A program made the position numbers and the translations under genes. DNA of 29,929 nt from the NCBI GenBank assembly GCA_903925515.1, contig CAIYFP010000573.1:1-29929 (forward strand), written 5' to 3'. Positions 23,114 to 29,929 of the stretch are shown piece after piece. The DNA comes from an uncultured Verrucomicrobiota bacterium. GTDB lineage: Bacteria; Verrucomicrobiota; Verrucomicrobiia; Limisphaerales; UBA9464. Every line of letters begins with the position of its first letter. The stretch's first letter is position 1. The notes below the pieces were generated by a model that was given only the letters and a program-made list of their open reading frames with translations, did no database searches and was not told the origin of the DNA.

Positions 23114-23502
23114 GCTCGCGGCGGCAACGAGGACGGCCTCTCCCCGCACGCCGCCTCCACCCGGCGCCGCCATTCGTCTTCCCCCACGTCATGCGGCACG
23201 GCATGGCACGCCTTCTCGAACCCGGGGAAGTTCCACAAGTTGGGAAACCCCCTGCATTGACGCGGCTTCACCTCTTGGATTCGGCAGTCCCGGCCCTCAA
23301 GGAACACGCACGAGCCGTCGGGATTCTCAACCAGCGATAGCCCCGCCCGATGCCGGTCCAGGCGCGTGAACCGCGCGATGAAGTCCTCCGCGCCAAGCCC
23401 GAGGTGATCCGCGATGCGCTCCAGCTCGCCCGGACCCAACCGGACGTCGCCAGGCCACCGGCAACACGCCGTGCATCGATCGCAGTCCCAGAACGTCGGC
23501 AT
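23110..23502 (-). CDS. YkgJ-family cysteine-cluster protein
   Basis: 130 residues. The N-terminus carries CDRCTACC (Cys7, Cys10, Cys13, Cys14), and later come Cys65, Cys73 in RDCRIQEVKPRQCRGFP, and Cys83. This is the pattern of the YkgJ/Fe-S cluster (zinc- or iron-chelating, CxxCxxCC) family of small cytosolic proteins, often annotated as a putative oxidoreductase or flagellin N-methylase-related protein. The function here is unknown. The ATG at 23502 is two bases after the stop of the EamA gene, so the two genes are translated from one message. The frame extends upstream without a ribosome site. Confidence 0.88.
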   Translation of the reverse strand: MPTFWDCDRCTACCRWPGDVRLGPGELERIADHLGLGAEDFIARFTRLDRHRAGLSLVENPDGSCVFLEGRDCRIQEVKPRQCRGFPNLWNFPGFEKACHAVPHDVGEDEWRRRVEAACGERPSSLPPRA

Positions 23503-23504
23503 GG

Positions 23505-24482
23505 TCAGTTCGTGTTTCTCGCGGCCCCGTCGAACGTCGGCGGCGGCCTCAGCACCAGCCAGCCATTGGCCACGAGGATGAGGAGGCCACCCGCCACAAG
23601 GTTGATGCTCAGCGTCTCGTTGGGATACCCAAGCCCGGCCGCGGCCGAAATCCACCCCGGCACGAACAACGCCACCACCGACGTGAAGATCGGCTCGGTG
23701 CAATACAACAGCCCGGCCTGCGTCGCGGAAACCTTCGGTTGCCAATGCACCGCAAGGGGAAACGTCACCAAGGTGCACAACCCCACCAGCACGGCCAGGA
23801 GACCCACGGCCTGCGGGCTCGCATACGGCGTCATCAACCCGCCGGGCCCCGGAGCAAGCATCAGCGCAAACGGCCATGCCGTCGCCGCCATCACAAGGAA
23901 CATCAACACCGTCGAATGCCGCGCCCGGTTCCCCCGGTACCGCGGACGTTCCAGCCACAGGATTTGCCCGGTGAAGCTCAGGCTGCCGGCCAACGTCTCC
24001 CACTCCCCCCGCCCAAACTCGAATCCCTCCGTCCCCAATCCCGCCAGCACCGCCGCGCCCGCCAACGTCAGCACGCACGCCCCCACCACGCGCGGCACCG
24101 GAAACGTCCGGTGGACGATCGCCAGCCACAGCGGGATGACGACGCAGTACGCTTGGGTGAGGAACGCCGAGGTCGATGCCAGCGTGTAGGACATCCCGTC
24201 CATTTGAAGCACCAGCCCGATGCCTCCCATCACCCCAATCCCAACGCCCTGCTCGCACTCCAGCCGGGTCAGCAAGGGGCGCGCGCGCAGGCAGGACAGC
24301 CCCAGCACGAGACCCGCCGCCGTGAACCGGATGGCCACGCACAGGAACGACAGGAAGAGGGACGATGCCGAGGGCTGCCGGTCCATGCCCACCTGCCCAA
24401 GGGCCTTCATGATGGGAAAGCTGAACGCCCAGCATGCGCAGGCGAAGACAAGCACAAGGCTGGCGCGGACATGGACCTGCAT
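23505..24482 (-). CDS. EamA/DMT-family membrane transporter
   Basis: 325 residues, about ten hydrophobic helices in two EamA halves. The first begins VRASLVLVFACACWAFSFPIMKAL. The second includes LCTLVTFPLAVHWQPKVSATQAGLLYCTEPIFTSVVALF and closes with INLVAGGLLILVANGWLVLRPPP. Such drug/metabolite transporters usually export amino acids, nucleosides or metabolites. The substrate is unknown. The ATG at 24482 gives the usual start of helix 1, but it has no Shine-Dalgarno sequence and sits right after the T-rich tail of the terminator of the upstream gene. An ATG at 24533 is in frame but would read through the hairpin. The YkgJ-type gene follows with 2 bp spacing. Confidence 0.88.
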   Translation of the reverse strand: MQVHVRASLVLVFACACWAFSFPIMKALGQVGMDRQPSASSLFLSFLCVAIRFTAAGLVLGLSCLRARPLLTRLECEQGVGIGVMGGIGLVLQMDGMSYTLASTSAFLTQAYCVVIPLWLAIVHRTFPVPRVVGACVLTLAGAAVLAGLGTEGFEFGRGEWETLAGSLSFTGQILWLERPRYRGNRARHSTVLMFLVMAATAWPFALMLAPGPGGLMTPYASPQAVGLLAVLVGLCTLVTFPLAVHWQPKVSATQAGLLYCTEPIFTSVVALFVPGWISAAAGLGYPNETLSINLVAGGLLILVANGWLVLRPPPTFDGAARNTN

Positions 24483-24483
24483 G

Positions 24484-24518
24484 AAAGGAAAAGGCCGCCC
24501 GGATAGGTCCGGACGGCC
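24484..24518 (-). terminator. Rho-independent terminator of the second prepilin-like gene
   Basis: On the minus strand GGCCGTCCGGA, a CCTA loop and TCCGGGCGGCC make an 11 bp stem with one G-U pair, followed at once by TTTTCCTTT. It lies 36 bp after the prepilin stop codon. This is the best intrinsic terminator in the window. Its T-tract ends one base before the EamA start codon. Confidence 0.8.
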
Positions 24519-24553
24519 GAATGGCCCAGGCATGGCCCGGGATGAGCAACGGT

Positions 24554-25456
24554 TCAGCGGGTGGGGGCCGACGTGCGATCCGACATCCAGCGGATGTCCT
24601 TGTTCCCCTTCTGCGGCTGACGCGAGACGTTCACGCCCACCATCGTGCGCGAATCCGTCCACTTCTTGATCTCGGAGTGGCCGTCACCAAACGCGAAGCC
24701 GCAGGCGTTGTTGTGATAGTAGCCGGGCCAGTCGATCATTTGCTCCGTGTGGTTGTCCCATGTCTTCCCCAGCGGCGGCGGCCCCATGACCGCGAACCCG
24801 CCGTCATTGAGCGAACGATGGTCCTCGTCCACCAGCACGAACGTGCTTGAAGGACCCGGGTTCACGAAGTCGCCCAGCTTCCCGTAGCAGTACCAACGCG
24901 AGTTGGCCGTGTGACCGTGCGCCCCGTCCAACCACGGGCCATCCACCGGCGTACGCGACCCCGCCTTGTACGGGTTCGTGCCCACCGCCTGCGACATCGA
25001 GAAGGTCCGCGCCGCAGGAATCTTGACCGTGCGCAACGCCGCGTTCGTGCCCGTGTACCGGCCCACGCGGCGATCCGCAGGACACTTGAAGGGCTTCTCC
25101 GAATAGCCAAGGTACGGGGACAGCAGCGACAACCGGCGATCCTTCAGGATGTCCGGGTTGAACTCCTGCGCCCCACCCTGACCGGCCTGCCCCGGACACC
25201 AGTTGGCGCCGGGCGTCACGTTCCCGTCGTCGGGGTTCGGCGGCAGAAGGTCATTGTAGTCGCCCGCATACAACTGGATCGCCTTGATCATCTGGCTCCC
25301 ATTGTTCATGCAGAAAATTCCCGCGGCCTTGGTCTTCGCCTTGCCAAGCGCCGGCAACAACATGCCCGCAAGGATCGCGATGATCGCGATCACCACGAGC
25401 AACTCGATCAGGGTAAAGCCCCCCTGCGGGCGTGAGACAATGGACGGTGTACGCAT
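24554..25456 (-). CDS. Prepilin-type cleavage/methylation domain protein with H-X9-DG C-terminus (2)
   Basis: 300 residues. The leader MRTPSIVSRPQGG ends in Gly and is followed by FTLIELLVVIAIIAILAG and MLLPALGKAKTKAAG, so prepilin peptidase should cleave after Gly14. The rest has FKCPADRR, TFSMSQAVG, STFVLVDEDHRSLNDGGFAVMG and the closing H-N-N-A-C-G-F-A-F-G-D-G-H block (H-X9-DG). It is a paralogue of the protein at 13280-14239: both share the signature helix, the Asp-Glu-(Asp)-His segment and the C-terminal motif. The ATG at 25456 has GAGGA about 5 bases upstream. A strong terminator follows its stop. Its role is unknown, but the family is typical of Verrucomicrobiota and Planctomycetes. 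Confidence 0.92.
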   Translation of the reverse strand: MRTPSIVSRPQGGFTLIELLVVIAIIAILAGMLLPALGKAKTKAAGIFCMNNGSQMIKAIQLYAGDYNDLLPPNPDDGNVTPGANWCPGQAGQGGAQEFNPDILKDRRLSLLSPYLGYSEKPFKCPADRRVGRYTGTNAALRTVKIPAARTFSMSQAVGTNPYKAGSRTPVDGPWLDGAHGHTANSRWYCYGKLGDFVNPGPSSTFVLVDEDHRSLNDGGFAVMGPPPLGKTWDNHTEQMIDWPGYYHNNACGFAFGDGHSEIKKWTDSRTMVGVNVSRQPQKGNKDIRWMSDRTSAPTR

Positions 25457-25517
25457 AAATCCTCGATGGTGAAACTTCGGCGAAGGCTGCCCAACAACCC
25501 GCCGGCGAGTCAAACCT

Positions 25518-26885
25518 TCATCCTCCCTCGGACCCCCGTCCGACTTCGGCTCCCGTCGATGCCAGCCGTGCCATGGCAATCAACCGGTTCCACGCCACCA
25601 ACCCCGTCCCCACCGCCAGCACCCCGCATATCCAGTACGGCCATGCCGGGTGACGATCGAACAGGAACCCCGCGAAGGGCGGGCCGAAGACCCGCGCAAG
25701 CGCCCCGGCGCTCTGCGCCACCCCAAGCGTCGCGCCCTGCTCGTCCGCCGGGGTGATCCTCGAAAGCAACCCAAACAACGGCGGGCGCGTCAGGCCGCTC
25801 CCCACCGCAAGCCCGCCCACCACCACCAAAAGCAGCGTCCACCGCCAGCCCGAGGGCTGGAGGAACACCCCCCATGACAAGGGCCCGTCCCCACGCAGCA
25901 TCGGCAACGGCAGCAACGAAAGCCCGAACACCACAAGGCTCCCCGCCACCAAGTGCGCTTCCCCAAGCCTCTTCAGCAACCTCCCCACCGGGCCCGCCTG
26001 CACCACCGCCCCAATCAACCCCGCGTAGCAGAACAACACCGCGTTCGTTCGCGCCGCCGCCTTGTCCGCCAACCCAAAGTTCTTCTGGATCAACAGCCCC
26101 AGCGTGCTCTCGAAACACGTGAAGCCAAACGTCGCGAGAAAAAACGTCAGGATCAGGAACGCCACCGCCGGACGCGACAACGTCGCCCGCAAATGCTCGC
26201 CCCGCGTCCTTCGCGCCCTCGGCGATGCACCCGGCCTCCAGCTCTCCGGCAACCGCGCCCATGCCGCCCCAAAGTTCACAAGGCACAACGCCGAGGCCAA
26301 AACCCCGGGCGCCGCCGCCACCACCCCCTCCGACGCCGCCATCCACGTCGCCACCTGCTGCGCGGCCACCGCCAGGGCCGGGCCCACGATGAACCCCAGC
26401 CCAAACGCCATCCCGATCAGCCCCATCCGCCGCGACCGATCCTCCGGCGGCGTGATGTCCGCGATGTACGCCTGCGCCACCGTGATGTTCGCCCCGCACA
26501 TCCCCGCCACCATCCGCGACGCCAGCAACACCCCAAGCGCGGCACGCCCCGTCATCGTCGAGCCCAACGCAAACGTCGCGTACGACAACGTCGCCACCGC
26601 CGTGCTCGCCAGCAGCACAGGCCTTCTCCCGATCCGGTCCGACAACGCCCCCCACGCCGGCGCAAACACAAACTGCATCAGCGAGTACGAGGCCATGATC
26701 AGCCCCACCTCCAGCCCGCTCGCCCCCATCGCCCGCGAGTAGTTCGGAAGCAACGGCAACACCAGCCCGAACCCCACGAGGTCCACGAACACGGTCAGGA
26801 AAAGCGTCCCCAAGGAAGGCGCGCGCACGCCCCAACCTTGTCCCCATCCCGCCCCGCGAGGAAAGCGTTCTGTCCGGCCCGCCAA
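25518..26885 (-). CDS. MFS transporter (TetA-like)
   Basis: 455 residues with about 12 transmembrane helices. The major facilitator signature is in the first inner loop, APAWGALSDRIGRRPVLL, with a related motif in the second half near LLKRLGEAHLV. The DLVGFGLVLPLLPNYSRAMGAS start and the ADITPPEDRSRRMGLIGMAFGLGFIVGPAL segment resemble TetA-like drug:H+ antiporters. The substrate cannot be told. The start is uncertain: TTG at 26885 lies 2 bp after the stop of the SMC-like gene with AAGGG just upstream, while GTG at 26828 gives the N-terminus VRAPSLGTLFLTVFVD usual for the family. Either start suggests co-transcription with the SMC-like gene. Confidence 0.9.
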   Translation of the reverse strand: MAGRTERFPRGAGWGQGWGVRAPSLGTLFLTVFVDLVGFGLVLPLLPNYSRAMGASGLEVGLIMASYSLMQFVFAPAWGALSDRIGRRPVLLASTAVATLSYATFALGSTMTGRAALGVLLASRMVAGMCGANITVAQAYIADITPPEDRSRRMGLIGMAFGLGFIVGPALAVAAQQVATWMAASEGVVAAAPGVLASALCLVNFGAAWARLPESWRPGASPRARRTRGEHLRATLSRPAVAFLILTFFLATFGFTCFESTLGLLIQKNFGLADKAAARTNAVLFCYAGLIGAVVQAGPVGRLLKRLGEAHLVAGSLVVFGLSLLPLPMLRGDGPLSWGVFLQPSGWRWTLLLVVVGGLAVGSGLTRPPLFGLLSRITPADEQGATLGVAQSAGALARVFGPPFAGFLFDRHPAWPYWICGVLAVGTGLVAWNRLIAMARLASTGAEVGRGSEGG

Positions 26886-26887
26886 CC

Positions 26888-29599
26888 CTATCCCTTGCCG
26901 CCCCTCACCCCGACCCGGTGTGCCTGCCGCAGCACGATCCGCCCCTGCTGCGGCCGCAGGAAATACAACGAGACCACCTCCCCGACCGACTCCGGCGCCG
27001 CCGTCAACGCGATGAACCCAAGACGCCGCGCCGTCGCAAGGATCGCATGCCGGTTCACCGCATCCAGCGAGTGGATTTCATCAAGGAAGAACGGCACCTC
27101 GCACACCAACGAACGACTCGCGTCCTCTCGCAGCAACGACCGCAGCACGATCAGGTTGAACAACACCTTGATCGTGATGGTCGTCCCGTGCGACTCCACC
27201 TGCCGGAAGTCGTTGTAGTGATGCGGGCGCCCGTCGTCCCCGGTCACCGTGAAGCGCAGCGTGAAAAGGTCCGCGTGCCGGAGCAACGGGTTCGCCTCGA
27301 ACCGTTGCTTGAACGCCGCCAACGCCGCGTTTACCCCGGCCTGCCCGTCGAACAACCCCGGCTGCTCCGACTCCGCCAGCTTTCTCAGCGCGCCCACCAC
27401 GTCCGGTTGCTCCACCACGTCGAGGCGCAACGACGCAAGATTGGACACCTGCACCCCAGCCAACGCCCGGTTCAGGTGGTTCCCGGCCCCTTGGATGTCC
27501 GCAAGGTCCCGCAACACCTCGTCGAACTTCGACCGCACCTCCGTCACCTGCGCCTCCCAGTCCCGACGCAACGCATCCTCCCGCTCCGGCAACGCCTCCA
27601 TCTCCTCCCGCAGGGTGCGCACCGTCTCCGCGTCGTCCGCGCCCACATGGTCCGAGCCCAGCCGCGTCTCCACCTCGAGCCGGAGCCGCGCCATCGCGTC
27701 CCCAAGCCGCCCCGCCTCCTCCTGCGCCCGCAGGTATCCGTCCACCGCCGCGTCGAAGTCCTCCGGGACCGGCTCCGGCGGCGGCGTTGCGTCGGGCGAT
27801 GCGTCCGGCCGCAGGCATTGCCCGTGCCGCGTCATGGAAGCCTCATGCGAACGCCTCAGCTCGGAGCGTTCCTGCTCCGCCTCGTCATGCTTCCTGCGCT
27901 CCGCCTCGGCCTGGCGGCTCAGCTCCTCGATGCGCCCCGACACCGCCGCCATCGACGCGTCAATCCCCGCAAGGTCCGCCTCGTGCCGCGGAAGCTGGGC
28001 CGCTTCCTTCTGCAATTCCTCCCACTCGAACATCCGCTTCCTCGCGGCCTCCTGCTCCGCCCGCAGCGCCTGGAGCTTCCCCGCCAGCCTCCCTTGCTCC
28101 GCCAGCGCCGCCACCATCGACTCCCAGTACGCCACCCGCTCCTCCTCCTCCGCGATCCGCCGGCGCAGGACCTCCGGGTCCGCAAGCTCCGCCAACACCC
28201 GCGACGCATCCGGCAGCGGAACCTCCACCGCCCCGTCCGCATATCGCCCGTCCCTCGCCCTCGCCGCCATTTCCTTGAGCCGTTGCAGCAGCGCCCCCGC
28301 GTCCAGCACCCGCACCCCGTCCTCGCCAACCGGCAAGCCCAGCAGGTCCGGGTTGAGCAACCCGGCCAAGGACTCCACCTCCGCCGACGAAAGGTCCCGG
28401 CGCAGCACCGACACCAGCGCCCGATCGAGATGCGCGAGGCTCGTGCGAAGCCGCGACGCGCGCTGGCGGTGCGCCTCGAGGTTCTCCTCCGCCTGCGGCA
28501 TCGTCGCGCGCCCGGCATCGGCAAGCTGCCGCTCGAGCCCGTGCAACGCCTTCTCCCGGTTCTCCATCGCCACCCGCTCGATGTCCTCCACGAAGTCAGC
28601 AAGCCGGTTCTGGCGGTCCCGGATCCGCCGGACCTCGCCCATCAACGAGCCCCGCGACTCCGACAACTCGCGCTCCTCGCGGCGCCGCTCCTCCGACTCC
28701 TTGCCCAAGGCCGCAAGCCGAGCCAGCGCCGCCTCGGCCGCCGCGCCCAGCCCGGCCGTCCTATCCCCATGCAACCGCACGAAGTCATCCCGCTTCGCCC
28801 TCAGGTCCGACCAACGAAACGACAACTCCCGGAGCAACAGCCCGCGGCGCTCGTACGAGTCCACAAGCCCCTGCACCTGAACCCGCGCCTCCTTGAACCG
28901 CAGCAGCGAATCCCGCCGGCGCAGGATCGACTCGTACGTGTCCCCCAGCAGGTCGCGGATGTTCAGCGCCGGCTTGTCCACCGGCAGCCCCGCCAGCATC
29001 AGCAGCCGGTCGCGCATCTGGTCCTGCGTGATCGTCGCCAACGACAACAGGTTCTTCAGCGTCTCCCGAAAGTGCGGGTACCGGTCGTTGTCCTTCAACG
29101 CCACCAACCCAAGGCCGCGCGCATCCCCCTTCGTCGGCATCAACAGCAGCTCCCGGTGCTCCTGCGCCGACCGCACCAGCGTGAAGTTCCTCAGCGCCAA
29201 GCGCGCCGCCACCGCCTTCGGCTCCCGCACCTGGTGCTTCTCGTCGAGGAAGTCCGCCGCGTCGAACGGCCCGTCGTACGTGAAGCGCTCCGGCTCCCCT
29301 CCCGCCGCCTTCGACTGCCCCCTCCATCCCAGCACGCATTGCCCGCGCGACCCAAGGCACTGGAACAACACGTACGAGTACGGGCCCGGGAAGTAGTAGT
29401 CCCGCGTCTGCTCGGGCGTGTACGACCCGAAGTCCATGTGCCTCCGGTCATCAAGGTACAGGAACTGCAACGTGTTGATCAGCGTCGTCTTCCCGGTGTT
29501 GTTCGGCCCGACGATCTGCACCGAGCCCGTCAGGTCGATCTCGGCGAAGTCGTAGCGCCCGGCGCGTATCAGGATCAGCTTTTGCGGACCGTGGGGCAT
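26888..29599 (-). CDS. SMC/MukB-like ATPase, possible MksB/JetC-type condensin subunit
   Basis: 903 residues. The N-terminal ATPase half has Walker A VGPNNTGKTTL (Gly31-Leu40) next to NTLQFLYLDDRRHMDFG. Two long coiled-coil arms (about 230-410 and 480-760) are rich in Glu, Arg, Ala and Leu and flank a smaller globular segment (about 410-480, DLLGLPVGEDGVRVLDAG) in the place of a hinge. The C-terminal half has ESHGTTITIKVLFNLIVLRSLL in the place of the ABC signature (near 802) and Walker B VPFFLDEIHSLD (near 838), then TAAPESVGEVVSLYFL. This is the layout of MukB/MksB/JetC proteins that load onto DNA or restrict plasmids. At 903 residues it is shorter than MukB (about 1,500). A small gene lies upstream and an MFS gene downstream. 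RecF/OLD-like or other coiled-coil ATPases are the alternative. Confidence 0.75.
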   Translation of the reverse strand: MPHGPQKLILIRAGRYDFAEIDLTGSVQIVGPNNTGKTTLINTLQFLYLDDRRHMDFGSYTPEQTRDYYFPGPYSYVLFQCLGSRGQCVLGWRGQSKAAGGEPERFTYDGPFDAADFLDEKHQVREPKAVAARLALRNFTLVRSAQEHRELLLMPTKGDARGLGLVALKDNDRYPHFRETLKNLLSLATITQDQMRDRLLMLAGLPVDKPALNIRDLLGDTYESILRRRDSLLRFKEARVQVQGLVDSYERRGLLLRELSFRWSDLRAKRDDFVRLHGDRTAGLGAAAEAALARLAALGKESEERRREERELSESRGSLMGEVRRIRDRQNRLADFVEDIERVAMENREKALHGLERQLADAGRATMPQAEENLEAHRQRASRLRTSLAHLDRALVSVLRRDLSSAEVESLAGLLNPDLLGLPVGEDGVRVLDAGALLQRLKEMAARARDGRYADGAVEVPLPDASRVLAELADPEVLRRRIAEEEERVAYWESMVAALAEQGRLAGKLQALRAEQEAARKRMFEWEELQKEAAQLPRHEADLAGIDASMAAVSGRIEELSRQAEAERRKHDEAEQERSELRRSHEASMTRHGQCLRPDASPDATPPPEPVPEDFDAAVDGYLRAQEEAGRLGDAMARLRLEVETRLGSDHVGADDAETVRTLREEMEALPEREDALRRDWEAQVTEVRSKFDEVLRDLADIQGAGNHLNRALAGVQVSNLASLRLDVVEQPDVVGALRKLAESEQPGLFDGQAGVNAALAAFKQRFEANPLLRHADLFTLRFTVTGDDGRPHHYNDFRQVESHGTTITIKVLFNLIVLRSLLREDASRSLVCEVPFFLDEIHSLDAVNRHAILATARRLGFIALTAAPESVGEVVSLYFLRPQQGRIVLRQAHRVGVRGGKG

Positions 29600-29642
29600 G
29601 GGTTCTTGCAGGGATTAGGGTTTGGAAAAACTAGGCTCGGAC
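29600..29642. other. Short spacer before the SMC-like gene
   Basis: This stretch lies between the heptanucleotide array and the start codon at 29599. It is locally A/T-richer than the genes around it (TTAGGGTTTGGAAAAACTAG on the plus strand). No Shine-Dalgarno sequence or clear promoter was seen on the minus strand. Confidence 0.4.
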
Positions 29643-29677
29643 CATTCGCCATTCGCCATTCGCCATTCGCCATTCGC
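29643..29677. repeat. Heptanucleotide tandem repeat, (CATTCGC)5
   Basis: Five perfect copies of CATTCGC on the plus strand (GCGAATG on the minus strand). The last base overlaps the stop codon of the upstream partial gene. It lies in the 77 bp gap before the SMC-like ATPase. The unit is 7 bp, so changes in copy number would shift any frame through it, but both neighbouring genes lie outside the array. Confidence 0.95.
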
Positions 29678-29929
29678 TACCCCGCATCCTCCGCGCGTGC
29701 CTCCCCAACGCCAGGCCCGGACGCCGGCGCCGGCGCCTGCGCAACCTCAAGGCACTTGTCGAGGAATCGGTGGAACGGGCGCTGGAACCGGAACTCGTCT
29801 TCCCCCACCACCTTCGCGAACCCGAACCGCTCAAGGTTTCGCACCACCTGCCGCAGCCCGGCCATGTCCTCCACGTCCACCTGCCGCAGCAACCCCACGT
29901 ACCGGTCCAGCCCAAGGTGCGGGAGCCGC
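29677..29929 (-). CDS. 3' end of a small winged-helix-like protein gene, possible MukE/JetB-type partner (partial)
   Basis: The frame enters from the right edge and ends in TAG at 29677-29679, showing the last 83 residues. The visible part reads LGLDRYVGLLRQVDVEDMAGL, then RQVVRNLERFGFAKVVGED, EFRFQRPFHRFLDKCLEVA, and a Pro/Ala/Gly/Glu-rich tail. The helix-helix-beta hairpin pattern with Gly-Phe and a closing arginine-rich strand is like a winged-helix domain, as found in the small MukE/MksE/JetB subunits that act with SMC-like ATPases. That reading rests largely on the position directly upstream of the SMC-like gene (77 bp, same strand) and is an inference. The family cannot be fixed from 83 residues. 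Confidence 0.6.
   Translation of the reverse strand, partial: RLPHLGLDRYVGLLRQVDVEDMAGLRQVVRNLERFGFAKVVGEDEFRFQRPFHRFLDKCLEVAQAPAPASGPGVGEARAEDAG

Noticed and set aside
29643..29677. The (CATTCGC)5 array as a CRISPR or as a phase-variation switch within a gene.
   Set aside because: The units are direct 7-mers with no spacers. The array lies after the stop of one gene and before the start of the next, so it cannot shift either protein frame.
1..29929. Prophage, integron, transposase or IS element.
   Set aside because: No integrase, transposase, phage structural gene or long terminal repeat was seen. The short repeats at 2.0 and 6.3 kb carry no gene.

Overview
The window is GC-rich (high G/C at third codon positions throughout) and looks like a chromosomal segment of a member of the Verrucomicrobiota, or a close relative in the PVC group. 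The evidence is two prepilin-like proteins with the FTLIELLVVIAIIAILAGMLLPAL-type N-terminus followed by K-A-K and a C-terminal H-X9-DG motif, a Tat-exported Gfo/Idh/MocA oxidoreductase of the QKP type, a RecA with a long N-terminal tail, and a TatC with an enlarged first periplasmic loop. This assignment is an inference from gene style. No rRNA or tRNA was seen.

Layout. 1-4.0 kb (minus strand): the start of an ABC-transporter permease cut by the left edge, a lipoprotein amidohydrolase, and a membrane-anchored TPR-like protein. 4.2-6.3 kb (plus): recA and a short-chain dehydrogenase. 6.4-7.7 kb (minus): glgC, for glycogen synthesis. 7.7-8.6 kb: about 880 bp with no convincing gene. 8.6-11.7 kb (plus): tatA, tatC and a TolC-like outer-membrane efflux protein. 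11.8-14.2 kb (minus): a Tat-signal oxidoreductase and a prepilin-like protein. 14.4-20.5 kb (plus): a large SNF2-family helicase and a type II P-type cation ATPase. 20.5-23.1 kb: a cupin divergent from a SirB1-like transglutaminase-fold protein, which is followed closely by an alpha/beta hydrolase. 23.1-26.9 kb (minus): a YkgJ-type cysteine-cluster protein, an EamA transporter, a second prepilin-like protein and an MFS transporter. 26.9-29.9 kb (minus): an SMC/MukB-like ATPase preceded by the 3' end of another gene that runs off the right edge.

Most genes are housekeeping or typical accessory genes. The least ordinary parts are: (1) the SMC-like ATPase with a small upstream partner gene, which resembles a MukBEF/MksBEF/Wadjet-type condensin operon but has an MFS gene where a JetD-type nuclease might be expected; (2) a degenerate intergenic repeat, seen as two alignable 77-78 bp copies on opposite strands at 2.0 and 6.3 kb, the second bounded by inverted GAGACGCGAC ends, with a possible end fragment at 8.47 kb; (3) a heptanucleotide array at the stop codon of the gene upstream of the SMC ATPase; (4) a promoter-like signal that would place recA transcription start inside the first possible recA codons; (5) a rho-independent terminator that touches the start codon of the EamA gene.
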